A stretch of DNA of 64,000 nucleotides from Microvirga lupini (GCF_014191055.1 NZ_JACHWB010000002.1:496001-560000); one strand, 5' to 3'; shown: positions 8,084-17,246, numbered from the stretch's first letter. Notes: a model not told the origin generated them from the sequence alone. Made by a program: numbers and translations.

Positions 8084-9187
8084 GTGGCCGTATTCACCCT
8101 TACCGTGACCAATCCTGCAGGTGTCGATCTCTCGCTGTTCTTTCCCGGTTTGCTCGGGACGCGATGGAGTTCAGCCGGTTACACCCCAACCAGCGGCAAT
8201 TCCAATTACCGCATCATCAGCAATGGCGTTGTCGACGAGACGAGATCCTACAGCATAGAGACGAGTGGAAAGGATTATTCTTTTTCACATGGCGATGCAG
8301 CCGTGGGCGGAACGATCACATCGGCAACCCTGTCCGTGACGCCAATGGGAGGAACCAAGGCCCAGCTGGCCACCCTTTCCATCGATCTTGGTTCGTATAC
8401 GACGACTTATGGTGGGGTGCCGATCCCCTCCATCTTAGACCTGACTCCCGCTGCCTTGATGCGCTTCGCCGACCGGCTCGATTCCAACAGAGCAACGCTG
8501 GTCCTCAAGGGCGCTGACGGCAATGACAAGCTGCCGGGCAGTCAATGGAGCGACATTCTCGATGGCGGGCGGGGCGTCGACTGGCTCGAAGGCATGGGGG
8601 GAGATGATCTCTACTACGTGGACAACCAAGGCGATGCGGTCAGGGAAAACGGCGGAGAGGGTCTCGACACCGTCGTTTCGACAGTGACCTACCGGCTTGC
8701 GGAAGGAACTTCGGTCGAAATCCTGCGGGCCTTTCCCAGTTCCGGCCGTGTCGGTCTGACCGGCAATTCCTTTTCCAACCAGATCTTCGGAAACGAGAGC
8801 GCGAATCGGCTGGACGGAGGGGCGGGAAACGACGCCCTCACCGGCGGCCTGGGCCGGGACGTATTCCTCTTCTCGACCAAGCTCAGCAAAACAGGCAATG
8901 TCGATCAGATCCTGGATTTCAGGGTCGTCGACGACAGCATCTGGCTCGAGAACAGCATCTTCAAAGGCCTCGGCAAGGTCGGCTCCCTGACCAAGCCCGC
9001 CAAGCTCAACGGAGATGCGTTCATCACAGGCTCTCGTGCCCAGGACAAAGAGGACCGCATCATCTACACCAAGACCACGGGCTCGCTCTATTACGATGCG
9101 GACGGCACCGGCAAGGCGGCTCAGATCAAGTTCGCTCAGCTCGAGAAGGGGCTGAATGTCAAGGCTTCCGACTTCTTCATTGTCTGA
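8084..9187 (+). CDS. Secreted RTX (calcium-binding repeat) protein of unknown function
   Basis: A 367-residue protein started at a GTG at 8084, well placed after GGGGAGG. Residues 1-140 are a beta-rich Ser/Thr/Gly domain I do not recognise. Glycine/aspartate repeats follow (GADGNDKLPG, DILDGGRGVDWLEG, LDGGAGNDALTGG). The last 90 residues match in pattern those of the protease at the left edge: a DQILDF / DRISDF pair, LENSIFK in both, and LYYDADGTGK / LYYDADGSGK. The C-terminus (FFIV) is a typical type I secretion end. It is probably an extracellular calcium-binding protein; no peptidase motif is visible. A strong terminator follows. Confidence 0.8.
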   Translation: MAVFTLTVTNPAGVDLSLFFPGLLGTRWSSAGYTPTSGNSNYRIISNGVVDETRSYSIETSGKDYSFSHGDAAVGGTITSATLSVTPMGGTKAQLATLSIDLGSYTTTYGGVPIPSILDLTPAALMRFADRLDSNRATLVLKGADGNDKLPGSQWSDILDGGRGVDWLEGMGGDDLYYVDNQGDAVRENGGEGLDTVVSTVTYRLAEGTSVEILRAFPSSGRVGLTGNSFSNQIFGNESANRLDGGAGNDALTGGLGRDVFLFSTKLSKTGNVDQILDFRVVDDSIWLENSIFKGLGKVGSLTKPAKLNGDAFITGSRAQDKEDRIIYTKTTGSLYYDADGTGKAAQIKFAQLEKGLNVKASDFFIV

Positions 9188-9204
9188 CGGTCTCACACAT
9201 GGAA

Positions 9205-9229
9205 AAAGGCCGGGACATGCCCGGCCTTT
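9205..9229. terminator. Bidirectional terminator between RTX gene and L,D-transpeptidase
   Basis: AAAGGCCGGG (9205-9214) and CCCGGCCTTT (9220-9229) form a perfect 10-bp stem with a five-base loop. It lies 18 bases after the RTX stop and 24 bases beyond the end of the opposing gene. A/T bases on both arms suit termination in both directions. Confidence 0.85.
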
Positions 9230-9252
9230 CGTAATCTCTCATCAACTCGGGC

Positions 9253-9888
9253 TCAGACCCGATACCGCCCGTTGCGCTTCACATAGACCGTGGTGCCCAC
9301 GGGGACGCGCTCGTAGAGGTCGGCCACGTCCTCGTTGAGCATGCGCACGCAGCCCGACGAGACCTGCTCGCCGATGGACCAGGGCTCGTTGGTGCCGTGG
9401 ATGCGGAACAGGGTATCGGCGCCATTCTGATGCAGATAGAGGGCGCGGGCGCCGAGCGGATTGTCGAGGCCGGCCTCGACGTATCGCGGCAGGTCCGGCT
9501 TGATGCCGACCATGGTCTTGGTGGGCGACCAGTTCGGCCACACGCCCTTGCGGCCGACCGAGGCGATGCCCTTCCAGGAGAAGCCCTGCTTGCCGACGCC
9601 GACGCCGTAGCGGATCGCCTTGCCTTCGGGCTGGACGAGGTAGAGCATGCGCTCGTCGATATCGACCACGATGGAGCCGGGCTTTTCGGGACCCTTGTAC
9701 TCCACCGTCTGGCGGGCGTATTTCGGGTCCATCTTGCGGCGGTCGACCAGCGGGATGTTGTGCGGCTGATCCGGAATCGAGCCCACATACCAGTTGTCGT
9801 CGTCCACCGTGGCAACGGGCTGCTGGGCGGTTTGGCAGGCAGCCAAGGGCGCGCTCAGGAGAGCGGCGATCAGGAGGCGTCGAATCAT
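9253..9888 (-). CDS. L,D-transpeptidase (YkuD), predicted lipoprotein
   Basis: The 211-residue product starts at the ATG at 9888 with a lipoprotein signal (LSAPLAAC, lipidated C18). It has a YkuD catalytic domain at about residues 70-205 with H164 in RIHGTNEPW and the nucleophile C180 in SSGCVRM. Enzymes of this family form 3-3 peptidoglycan cross-links or attach proteins to peptidoglycan in the periplasm, and are numerous in Hyphomicrobiales. The frame continues open to 9966, but the signal peptide fixes the start. It is transcribed alone. Confidence 0.92.
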   Translation of the reverse strand: MIRRLLIAALLSAPLAACQTAQQPVATVDDDNWYVGSIPDQPHNIPLVDRRKMDPKYARQTVEYKGPEKPGSIVVDIDERMLYLVQPEGKAIRYGVGVGKQGFSWKGIASVGRKGVWPNWSPTKTMVGIKPDLPRYVEAGLDNPLGARALYLHQNGADTLFRIHGTNEPWSIGEQVSSGCVRMLNEDVADLYERVPVGTTVYVKRNGRYRV

Positions 9889-10037
9889 GGTCGGTCTTCT
9901 GAATTGAATCGGTTGCCGCCTACCTAGGGCCTGAGGGCCGCCTTGGCTGTGCCCCTCAGGCAACACCTTAACCTGAATTAACCTGTGAGGGCTGCCCCAT
10001 GCGCGTGGTGCAACCCTCGCTGTTGGCTGGGCCTTGG

Positions 10038-12293
10038 TTACCCCTCGATCCGGGAGAAATCCGCCACCGTGCGGGTCGCCTCGCGGATGCTGTTGAGGAG
10101 CCGCAGGCGGTTCGCCCGAAGCGCCGGGTCTTCCGCATTCACCGTCACCTTGTCGAAGAACGCATCCACAGGCTGCCGCAGGCGGGACAGGGCGCGCATG
10201 GCCCCCTCGAAATCCTCAGCCTCGACGGCAGCAGCGGCCTCGCGCTTGGCGCCGTCGAGAACCACGGCCAGCGCCTTCTCCTCGATCTGCCCCTGGTCGT
10301 TGACGATCTGAAGATCGGGCGCCTCGTTATAGGCCCGCCCGTCCTTCTTCTCCTCGATGCGCAGAATGTTGGCCGCGCGGCGATAGCCGGCGAGCAGGTT
10401 CTTGCCGTCCTCCGTGTCTAGGAAGCGGCCAAGCGCCTCCACGCGGCGGACGATCATGAGCAGGTCGTCCTGCCCTTCCAGCGAGAACACGGCGTCGATC
10501 AGATCGTGACGCGCGCCTTGATCGCGGAGATAGACCTTCAGGCGGTCGGCGAAGAAGGAGAGGAGGTCGAGCGCACGCACATACATGATGCGTGCGAGGC
10601 TTTCAGAATTCCCCAGCTGACGCTGTCGGAAAATGGATTCGAGATCCGGAAGCGTCGGATGATTGACGAGGCCGGCGATGGCACTGTCATCGATGGCTTC
10701 GACGAGCTTCTTGGCCTGCATGAACTCCTCGAAGAGAACGTCCTTCGCATCGCGGGCGAAGGGCTTTGCGAGCAGCGAGATCAGCGGCAGCTTGAGATTG
10801 TTCTCCAGCGCCAGCCTGATCACACCTAACGCCGCACGTCTTAGCGCGTAAGGATCCTTCGATCCCGTCGGCTTCTCGTCGATGGCCCAGAAGCCGACGA
10901 GTGTGTCGATCTTGTCGGCAAGCGCCACGGCGACCGAGACTGGATCGGTCGGCACGCGGTCGGAGGGGCCGAGCGGCTTGTAGTGCTCCTCGATGGCGGC
11001 GGCCACGGACGCGTGCTCACCCTGCAGGGTCGCGTAGTAGCGGCCCATGAGGCCCTGCAGCTCGGGGAATTCGCCCACCATCTCGGTCACGAGATCGGCC
11101 TTGGCGAGGCGCGCAGCGCGCTCCGCTAGTTCAGGATCGGCGCCGACGATGGGAGCCAGTTCTTTGCTGAGCGCCGCGATACGCTCCACCCGCTCGTATT
11201 GCGTGCCGAGCTTCTCGTGGAACACGATTGATTTCAGTTTCTCCAGCCGGTCTTCCAGCTTCACCTGCTGGTCCGTCTTCCAGAAGAAGTTGGCGTCGGA
11301 GAGACGCGCGCGCACCACGCGCTCGTTGCCGCCGACAATCGTCTTGCCGCCATCGGATGCGATGAGGTTGGAGGTGAGAAGAAACTTGTTGGCGAGCTTG
11401 CCGGTCGCGGAATCGCGCAGCACGAAGCATTTCTGGTTTGCCCGGATGGTGGTGCGGATCACCTCCGGGGGAATGTCGAGGAACGCCTCATCGAACGAAC
11501 CCATGAGCACCACCGGCCATTCCACGAGGCCGGCGACCTCTTCGAGCAGGCCCTCGTCCTCGACGAGTTCGAGCCCCTGCGCGAAGGCCAGATCCTTGGC
11601 GTCGTGAAGGATCATGTCCTTGCGCCGGTCGGTGTCGATCACGACCTTGGCGCGTTCCAGGGTCGGCGCGTAATCATCAAAACGCTTCACGCGGACTTCG
11701 TCCGGCGCGAGGAAGCGGTGGCCCTTCGTGACGTCGCCCGAGCCGATCCCGTCCACATCGAAGCGCACCACCTCCGGGTCCTCGGTCTCGGGGCCGAAGG
11801 TGCAGACGATGGAATGGAGCGGACGCACCCAGCGCAATGAGCCGGACTCGCGGGAGGCCGCGCCCCATCGCATGGATTTCGGCCAGGGGAAGCTCTTGAT
11901 GATGGTCGGCAAAATCTCCGCCAGCACGTCCGGCGTCGAGCGGCCGGGCTTTTCGATCACGGCGACGTAGAACTCACCCTTCTTCGGATCGCTCTCGATC
12001 TTCGCCTGCTCGATGGAGGCGAGCCCCGCGCCTTTCAGAAAGCCCTGGATGGCAGCCTCAGGCGAGCCGACGCGCGGGCCTTTTCGCTCCTCGCGCACGT
12101 CCTGCCCCTTCACGGGCAGGCCCGCCACATGCAGCGCCAGCCGCCGCGGCGTCGCGAAGGCCCTCGCGCCCTCGTAGAGGAAGCCGCGCTCCACGAGCGC
12201 ATCGGTCACAAGCTTCTTCAGATCCTCCGCCGCACGGCGCTGCATGCGGGCCGGGATTTCTTCGGAAAAGAGTTCAAGGAGGAGATCGGGCAT
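10038..12293 (-). CDS. glyS: Glycyl-tRNA synthetase, beta subunit
   Basis: A 751-residue protein of the bacterial heterotetrameric glycyl-tRNA synthetase. It begins [18 protein letters not shown], the family's typical N-terminus, and contains FEVEDEG-region and ELPKRMRW-like segments ([26 protein letters not shown]). The C-terminal third is the anticodon-binding-like helical part. I use the ATG at 12293, since 67 upstream codons in frame are non-homologous. It follows glyQ by 47 bases in the same direction, so alpha and beta subunits are made from one transcript. Together they charge tRNA-Gly in the cytosol. Confidence 0.97.
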   Translation of the reverse strand: MPDLLLELFSEEIPARMQRRAAEDLKKLVTDALVERGFLYEGARAFATPRRLALHVAGLPVKGQDVREERKGPRVGSPEAAIQGFLKGAGLASIEQAKIESDPKKGEFYVAVIEKPGRSTPDVLAEILPTIIKSFPWPKSMRWGAASRESGSLRWVRPLHSIVCTFGPETEDPEVVRFDVDGIGSGDVTKGHRFLAPDEVRVKRFDDYAPTLERAKVVIDTDRRKDMILHDAKDLAFAQGLELVEDEGLLEEVAGLVEWPVVLMGSFDEAFLDIPPEVIRTTIRANQKCFVLRDSATGKLANKFLLTSNLIASDGGKTIVGGNERVVRARLSDANFFWKTDQQVKLEDRLEKLKSIVFHEKLGTQYERVERIAALSKELAPIVGADPELAERAARLAKADLVTEMVGEFPELQGLMGRYYATLQGEHASVAAAIEEHYKPLGPSDRVPTDPVSVAVALADKIDTLVGFWAIDEKPTGSKDPYALRRAALGVIRLALENNLKLPLISLLAKPFARDAKDVLFEEFMQAKKLVEAIDDSAIAGLVNHPTLPDLESIFRQRQLGNSESLARIMYVRALDLLSFFADRLKVYLRDQGARHDLIDAVFSLEGQDDLLMIVRRVEALGRFLDTEDGKNLLAGYRRAANILRIEEKKDGRAYNEAPDLQIVNDQGQIEEKALAVVLDGAKREAAAAVEAEDFEGAMRALSRLRQPVDAFFDKVTVNAEDPALRANRLRLLNSIREATRTVADFSRIEG

Positions 12294-12340
12294 GTGAGAA
12301 CTTTTTATCTGAGAGGGCGGGGAACGGGAGGGTGCAGCGG

Positions 12341-13282
12341 TCAGGCCGCCACGCCTCCGCCCTCGGTCTTCAGCCATGCGGCGCCGCAGGCTTTCGCCAG
12401 CTCGCGGACGCGCAGGATGTAGCTCTGGCGCTCGGTGACGGAGATCACCCCTCGGGCGTCGAGCAGGTTGAACATGTGGCTGGCCTTGATGCACTGGTCG
12501 TAGGCGGGCAGCGCCATGAGATGCCGGTTGTCGTTGGTGCCCGGCTTCGGCTCGCCGGCCTCCAGATATTTGCGGCAGGCAGCTTCCGCGTCACGGAAAT
12601 GCCGGAACAGCATCTCGGTGTCGGCATGCTCGAAGTTGTGGCGCGAATATTCCTGCTCGGCCTGCAGGAAGACATCGCCGTAGGTGACTTTCTCGACACC
12701 CTCGAGCCCGTTGAAGTTGAGGTCGTAGATCGACTCCACGCCCTGCAGGTACATGGCGAGACGCTCAAGGCCATAGGTGAGCTCGCCCGCAACCGGCGAG
12801 CACTCGAAGCCCGCAACCTGCTGGAAGTAGGTGAACTGCGACACCTCCATGCCGTCGCACCAGCATTCCCAGCCCAGACCCCAGGCGCCAAGCGTCGGGC
12901 TCTCCCAATCGTCCTCGACGAAGCGGATGTCATGCAGGGCCGTGTCGATGCCGATGGCCTTGAGCGAGCCGAGATAGAGCTCCTGCAGGTTGGGCGGGTT
13001 CGGCTTCAGGATGACCTGGAACTGGTAATAGTGCTGGAGCCGGTTCGGGTTCTCGCCGTAGCGCCCGTCCTTCGGGCGGCGGGAGGGCTGCACATAGGCC
13101 GCGCGCCAGGATTTGGGGCCGAGCGCCCGCAGGGTCGTGGCGGGATGGAACGTTCCGGCACCCACCTCCATGTCGTAGGGCTGGAGGATCACGCAGCCCT
13201 GCTCGGCCCAGTAGCGCTGGAGGGTGAGGATCAGGCCCTGGAAAGAGCGCGCAGGGTTCATATGCGCGGGTTCGCTCGTCAT
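12341..13282 (-). CDS. glyQ: Glycyl-tRNA synthetase, alpha subunit
   Basis: A 313-residue class II synthetase catalytic subunit. Recognisable segments are [18 protein letters not shown] near the N-terminus, [38 protein letters not shown] and [20 protein letters not shown]. It carries the aminoacylation active site and works only with the beta subunit encoded just downstream. The start at 13282 is plausible; an alternative ATG seven codons later (MNPARSFQG) is also family-like. Upstream is a 100-bp hairpin repeat separating it from the S49 peptidase gene. Confidence 0.97.
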   Translation of the reverse strand: MTSEPAHMNPARSFQGLILTLQRYWAEQGCVILQPYDMEVGAGTFHPATTLRALGPKSWRAAYVQPSRRPKDGRYGENPNRLQHYYQFQVILKPNPPNLQELYLGSLKAIGIDTALHDIRFVEDDWESPTLGAWGLGWECWCDGMEVSQFTYFQQVAGFECSPVAGELTYGLERLAMYLQGVESIYDLNFNGLEGVEKVTYGDVFLQAEQEYSRHNFEHADTEMLFRHFRDAEAACRKYLEAGEPKPGTNDNRHLMALPAYDQCIKASHMFNLLDARGVISVTERQSYILRVRELAKACGAAWLKTEGGGVAA

Positions 13283-13366
13283 GTCGGCGTCCGGTTTTAT
13301 CCAAAAATTTCAGGCGAACCCTTGGGATGACGGGCGGCTCAAGTCAAGCACTGGGGCACACCCCTT

Positions 13367-13466
13367 GTCATTCCCGGCCGGACGGAGCGCAGCGGAGGGG
13401 AAGGGAATCCAATGTCACGTTCGGAGCTATGGATCCCCTTCCCTCGCTACGCTCGCCGGGGATGAC
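13367..13466. repeat. About 100-bp long-hairpin repeat (GTCATTCCCGGC ends)
   Basis: GTCATTCCCGGC (13367-13378) pairs with GCCGGGGATGAC (13455-13466) with one mismatch. Inside, GAAGGGAATCC and GGATCCCCTTC pair again, so the whole stretch is an imperfect inverted repeat. It fills the gap between S49 peptidase and glyQ. Similar elements lie at 20124-20224 and 22251-22348. Confidence 0.7.
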
Positions 13467-13476
13467 ACCAAGCCCT

Positions 13477-14361
13477 TTAGAGCCCCAGCCGCGCCCAGGC
13501 GGCCCTCTCCTCCAGGGCACCGACGATCTTGCCCGGATCGATGAGGCTGCTTTCGCCGATCGGGCGGCGGCCGAGCAGACGCCCCAGCAGCGGCCGGCGG
13601 GCGGGCTCGATCATGCGGAACTGCACCTTGTCGCCGAAGCGGTGGCGCATGATGGTGCGGATGTCGCCCAAACCGTCCACAAGGCCGAGATCCAGGGCCT
13701 CAGCCCCGACCCAGAAGGCGCCGGAGAAGAGATCGTCATAGGAATCGTTGAGCTTTTCGCCCCGGCGCTCCCGGACGAGATCGGCGAAGATGTCGTGGAT
13801 CCGGCGCTGGAGGCCTTTGAGGCGCACCACATCGTCCGGGTTCTCAGGCCGGAACGGGTCGAGCATGGCCTTGCTCTTGCCGGCCGTATGCACCCGTCGT
13901 TCGACGCCGATGCGCTCGATCAGCTCGTGGAAGCCGAAGCTCGCGGAGACCACCCCTATGGATCCTACGATGGAAGCCGGATCGGCATAGATCTCGTCCG
14001 CCGCGCAGGCGATCATGTAGCCGCCGGAGGCCGCCGCATCCTCCACGAAAGCGATCACGGGAAGCTTCTTCTCGTCGGCGAAGGCCCGGATGCGCTTGAA
14101 GATCAGGTGGGATTGCGCCGCCGAACCGCCGGGCGAGTTGATCACGAGAGCCACCGCCTTCGCGCCCGGCACGGAGAAGGCCCGCTCCAGCAGGGGCGCC
14201 ACGCTCGACATGGCGAGCCCCGACCGCAGGGGCATCACGGCCCCGATGGGGCCAGACAGGCGCACCACCGGCACGACGGGATGGGGATAGGCGCGGTATT
14301 TGGCCGGAAGGAGGAATTGCAGACGTGCGGGGAGCATGGAGGAGATGGATGTTTGAGCCAT
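13477..14361 (-). CDS. S49-family (SppA-like) serine peptidase
   Basis: A 294-residue protein with one ClpP/crotonase-like protease domain. The nucleophile is S112 in DAAASGGYMIA and the general base lysine lies in HTAGKSKAMLDPF (K162 or K164). LVINSPGGSAAQSH is the oxyanion-hole segment. Members degrade cleaved signal peptides or membrane proteins at the inner membrane. Its length is that of the short, single-domain forms. No strong transmembrane helix is visible, so association with the membrane would be peripheral. It is transcribed towards glyQ but separated by the hairpin repeat. Confidence 0.9.
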   Translation of the reverse strand: MAQTSISSMLPARLQFLLPAKYRAYPHPVVPVVRLSGPIGAVMPLRSGLAMSSVAPLLERAFSVPGAKAVALVINSPGGSAAQSHLIFKRIRAFADEKKLPVIAFVEDAAASGGYMIACAADEIYADPASIVGSIGVVSASFGFHELIERIGVERRVHTAGKSKAMLDPFRPENPDDVVRLKGLQRRIHDIFADLVRERRGEKLNDSYDDLFSGAFWVGAEALDLGLVDGLGDIRTIMRHRFGDKVQFRMIEPARRPLLGRLLGRRPIGESSLIDPGKIVGALEERAAWARLGL

Positions 14362-14521
14362 GACCTCTATGTAGGGTGCACGGCCCGGCTTCCCAAGATG
14401 AACATACCGTTAGGGAACTCGTTGGTCTCCGTTCAGCTAGGACTCTTTACAAGATCAGGCATAAGGCACAGCCCCGCCATGACTCCCATCAACCGGCACC
14501 TGGGGCTGTCGAGGAGAGAAG

Positions 14522-14848
14522 ATGCGTAAGCTGTTGTTCGGCCTTCTTGGCTTTGCGACCCTTGGCTTCGGTGCCCTCTCGGCGCAACCGGTCGAGGCCC
14601 AGCCCTATTATCCGGGCTATGGATATGGCTATCGTCCCGTGGTCGAGCGCTACTACGGCCGCCCCCGTCCGGTTGTCCGCGTCCAATATGGCCGCCCCTA
14701 CTATGGACGTCCCTACCCGGCGTATCGCCCGGTTCGCACGGTCCGGCGCTGCTGGGTCGAGCGGCGGAGGGTCTGGACAAATTACGGCTGGGTGCGCCGT
14801 CCGGTGGAGGTCTGCCGCACAGTACGCAGACCTGGCTACCGCTGGTAA
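14522..14848 (+). CDS. Small secreted Tyr/Arg/Pro-rich protein
   Basis: A 108-residue protein with a clear signal peptide (about residues 1-26, LLFGLLGFATLGFGALSAQP). The mature part is made of Y, R, P, G and V, with repeats of the type YYGRPRP and YYGRPYP. It ends in a segment with two cysteines (CWVERRRVW and VEVCRTV). A GAGGAGAGAAG ribosome-binding site and a strong terminator frame it, so it is a monocistronic gene with good signals. Strongly basic, low-complexity exported proteins of this kind are common in Hyphomicrobiales, but I know no function. Confidence 0.75.
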   Translation: MRKLLFGLLGFATLGFGALSAQPVEAQPYYPGYGYGYRPVVERYYGRPRPVVRVQYGRPYYGRPYPAYRPVRTVRRCWVERRRVWTNYGWVRRPVEVCRTVRRPGYRW

Positions 14849-14853
14849 CTCAC

Positions 14854-14879
14854 GAAAGGGCGCCGAAAGGCGCCCTTTC
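14854..14879. terminator. Strong terminator with GAAA tetraloop
   Basis: GAAAGGGCGCC (14854-14864) and GGCGCCCTTTC (14869-14879) form an 11-bp perfect stem closed by the GNRA tetraloop GAAA. It directly abuts the stop codon of the opposing methyltransferase gene, so it serves both convergent genes. Confidence 0.9.
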
Positions 14880-15620
14880 TTATAGGAGATTGGCCTCGCC
14901 CCGGTGCAGCGCCTCGGCTTCAGAGGTGAAGCGCCCATCGGGACCGTTCAGAATCACGGGTGGCAGAACGGCCAGAGGAGCCCGACTGCCCTTGATCCCG
15001 GAGAGCAGGAAGCGGATCGCCGGCTTGTCACTGGTGGGGTGAACGAGGCGAAGCTCCATCCCTCCGAGCCATCTGCCTGAGATTTCCAGGCACTCGGCCA
15101 GCCGGTCAGCCCGGTGGATCAGCACCAGCCGCCCCTTGGGCTTGAGCAGTCCCGTGCAGGCCTTGAGCCAAGCCTCCAGAGCGCCGGCCGGCAGGGCATG
15201 GGCCGCCGCCCTTCCCCGGTCGGGCGAGATGCGGACCTGCCCTTCCTCCAGAAACGGCGGATTGGTCAGGACGAGGTCTGCGCTGTCAGGCATGAGGCCG
15301 GCGGCCTGACGCGAGCTCCTGTCCAGCACGTCTGCGACGACGACCCCGCTCCGAACCTCATTATCCCGGCAGTTCCGGCGGCAGAGGTCCGCGAGGTCGG
15401 GATCGCGCTCCACGAAGACGAAGCGCGCATCCTTCTCCCGGGCGGCCGCCATCAGCCCGACCGCCCCGGTGGCGGCCCCCACATCCACCACCACGTCGCC
15501 GGTCTTTACGGGCGCGGAGGCGGCGAGCAGAACCGCATCGGTGCCGGCCCGGTGGCCCTTGGCGGGTTGAGCCAGGTGCACGCGCCCGCCGAGGAGCAAA
15601 TCCTGCGTGATGTCAGTCAT
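14880..15620 (-). CDS. TrmN6/YfiC-like N6-adenine methyltransferase
   Basis: A 246-residue Rossmann-fold methyltransferase. The SAM-binding glycine loop is VDVGAATGAVGL (45-56), the acidic end of strand 2 is VFVERDP (69-73) and the N6-adenine motif is NPPF (120-123). The closest named relative is the enzyme that methylates A37 of tRNA1(Val); that substrate is inferred. I start it at the ATG at 15620, which overlaps the DUF2007 stop by eight bases, indicating translational coupling. The frame is open further upstream within the DUF2007 gene. Confidence 0.8.
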   Translation of the reverse strand: MTDITQDLLLGGRVHLAQPAKGHRAGTDAVLLAASAPVKTGDVVVDVGAATGAVGLMAAAREKDARFVFVERDPDLADLCRRNCRDNEVRSGVVVADVLDRSSRQAAGLMPDSADLVLTNPPFLEEGQVRISPDRGRAAAHALPAGALEAWLKACTGLLKPKGRLVLIHRADRLAECLEISGRWLGGMELRLVHPTSDKPAIRFLLSGIKGSRAPLAVLPPVILNGPDGRFTSEAEALHRGEANLL

Positions 15621-15837
15621 GCCGCAGCTCGGCTCCGAGACCGGCATCGGCAATGAGGCGGCGGGCCTGCGCCACGTGATCGTCAGGCACCAGGATCCGG
15701 CGCGGAAAGACGCCGATCATGCCCTCCAAGGCGCTCATGTGCCTGTCAGCCACCAGAACCGGGATATTGGCGTTTTCCAATAAGGATTGTAGGAAGCCGA
15801 CCAGAACGAGATCGCTGCTTCGGACGATTTCGACCAT
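15613..15837 (-). CDS. DUF2007 small protein
   Basis: A 74-residue protein of the DUF2007 family (putative signal-transducing protein), with the family pattern MVEIVRSSDLVLVGFLQSLL, an internal GVFPRRILVPDD and a C-terminal amphipathic helix. It is the first gene of a two-gene unit and overlaps the methyltransferase by eight bases. The pair is divergent from the polyprenyl synthase gene. No biochemical role is established that I know of. Confidence 0.8.
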   Translation of the reverse strand: MVEIVRSSDLVLVGFLQSLLENANIPVLVADRHMSALEGMIGVFPRRILVPDDHVAQARRLIADAGLGAELRHD

Positions 15838-15940
15838 CGGCGTGAGACCCTTTCCCCTGCGGTAAGCGTTTGCATTGCAGCATGGAAAGTGCCATGCCAG
15901 TTCATATTCCTACCGGCTTTTCCGGCCGGCAACCCGGGTC

Positions 15941-16966
15941 GTGACAGTGGGCGTCGTCGTTCCGTTCGAAGACAAGCATCCCGAGAAGAATGCGAGCATC
16001 GAGAAGCTCGTGTCCCTTGTGGCCTCCGATATGGAGCGGGTCAATGCGATGATCCTGTCGCGCACGGGCTCCGAGGTCACCATGATCCCGGAGGTGGCGA
16101 ACCACCTGATCTCCTCGGGCGGCAAGCGCCTGCGCCCCATGCTGACGCTCGCGACAGCCGGTCTTTCCGGCTACCAGGGCGACGGGCATGTGAAGCTCGC
16201 GGCCTCCGTCGAGTTCATGCATACCGCCACCCTCCTCCACGATGACGTGGTGGACGAGAGCGACATGCGCCGCGGCAAGATCGCGGCCCGAATCAAATGG
16301 GGCAACGAGGCGAGCGTGCTCGTCGGCGATTTCCTCCTCGGCCAAGCCTTCCGCATGATGGTGGAGGTAGGATCGCTGCGGGCGCTCGACATCCTGTCCG
16401 CCGCTGCGACCGTGATCGCCGAGGGCGAAGTGATGCAGCTTGCCGCTGCCAAGAACACCGAAACGACCGAGGACGAGTACCTCGCCGTGATCCGCGGCAA
16501 AACGGCGGAACTCTTTGCCGCCGCCTGCGAGGTCGGTCCCGTCATCGCCGGACGCCCCAAGGCAGAGCAGGCCGCCTGCCGCTCTTACGGTATGAATCTC
16601 GGCATCGCGTTCCAGCTCGTGGACGATGCCCTCGATTACGGCGGCAAGGCCGCAACGCTCGGCAAGAACGTCGGCGACGATTTCCGCGAGGGCAAGATCA
16701 CCCTTCCCGTGGTCCTCTCCTTCCGCCGTGGAACGGACGAGGAGCGCGCCTTCTGGAAGCGGGTGCTGGAGCAGGGCAATATCGACGACGCCGACCTCGA
16801 ACAGGCCATCGCCATCATGCGCCGCCACCGGGCGCTCGAGGACACCGTCGAGCGCGCCCGCCATTACGGCGCCATGGCCCGCGACGCGCTGGCCCTCTTC
16901 CCGTCGAGCCCCATGAAGCAGGCGCTGCTCGATGCTGTCGACTTCTGCATCGCCCGTGCTCACTGA
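15941..16966 (+). CDS. Long-chain polyprenyl diphosphate synthase (octa/decaprenyl type)
   Basis: The 341-residue product is a trans-isoprenyl diphosphate synthase. The first aspartate-rich motif is LLHDDVVDESD (D101, D102, D105) and the second is QLVDDALDYGG (D228, D229, D232). GGKRLRP lies at about 60-66. The family context and length point to the enzyme that makes the ubiquinone side chain (probably C50 in this order). I choose the GTG at 15941 because residues from there match the usual N-terminus; an ATG at 15875 would add 22 atypical residues, and neither has a good ribosome-binding site. Confidence 0.9.
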   Translation: MTVGVVVPFEDKHPEKNASIEKLVSLVASDMERVNAMILSRTGSEVTMIPEVANHLISSGGKRLRPMLTLATAGLSGYQGDGHVKLAASVEFMHTATLLHDDVVDESDMRRGKIAARIKWGNEASVLVGDFLLGQAFRMMVEVGSLRALDILSAAATVIAEGEVMQLAAAKNTETTEDEYLAVIRGKTAELFAAACEVGPVIAGRPKAEQAACRSYGMNLGIAFQLVDDALDYGGKAATLGKNVGDDFREGKITLPVVLSFRRGTDEERAFWKRVLEQGNIDDADLEQAIAIMRRHRALEDTVERARHYGAMARDALALFPSSPMKQALLDAVDFCIARAH

Positions 16967-17067
16967 GCATGGCAGACTTGTTCTTTTTACAGAACGAAAC
17001 GGTTGACTTAAAGACCAGAGCCTTTAAAAGCATCCTTGTCTCCGGGGCGGCCACCACCGCCTCGGGA

Positions 17068-17118
17068 CCGCGGCGATTTGAGACGAGCAGCTTGCCCCGC
17101 GTGATCAAGGGCTAAAGC
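17068..17118 (+). promoter_or_regulatory. Probable SAM-II riboswitch aptamer
   Basis: CGCGG (17069-17073) pairs with CCGCG (17097-17101) as stem P1. After the 5' arm comes CGATTTG (17074-17080), the conserved loop. CTTG (17091-17094) pairs with CAAG (17106-17109) as the pseudoknot, followed by GGGCTAAAG (17109-17117), the conserved 3' segment. This matches the SAM-II pattern known from alphaproteobacterial methionine genes. A possible promoter (TTGACT at 17003) lies upstream. The downstream gene is a MetQ-like binding protein, consistent with methionine control. The identification is by eye, not by a covariance model. Confidence 0.75.
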
Positions 17119-17156
17119 GCCACGGGCAAATCCCGCCTCGTGGTTCACGAGGATTG

Positions 17157-17246
17157 ATGGTTATGACGCGCCTTTCACCCATGATGACATGCTGGCCTGC
17201 CTCTCAGCCCCTCCTGGCTGAAAGCTGTCGTCGCATCACGGCCTGA
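17157..17246 (+). CDS. Possible methionine-rich leader peptide ORF
   Basis: A 29-codon ORF starting MVMTRLSPMM, with four methionines in its first ten residues. It lies between the SAM-II-like aptamer and metQ and follows CGAGGATTG, a fair ribosome-binding site. After its stop, CGGCTTC (17279-17285) and GAAGCCG (17291-17297) form a hairpin 30 bases before the metQ start. It may be chance; no conservation can be judged here. Confidence 0.2.
   Translation: MVMTRLSPMMTCWPASQPLLAESCRRITA

Noticed and set aside
8084..8520. HasA-type hemophore domain in the RTX protein
   Set aside because: Heme-ligand His/Tyr loops of HasA are not recognisable and the length and repeat architecture differ.
16969..17115. 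Short plus-strand ORF just after the polyprenyl synthase gene
   Set aside because: It overlaps the SAM-II-like aptamer, has no ribosome-binding site and resembles nothing.
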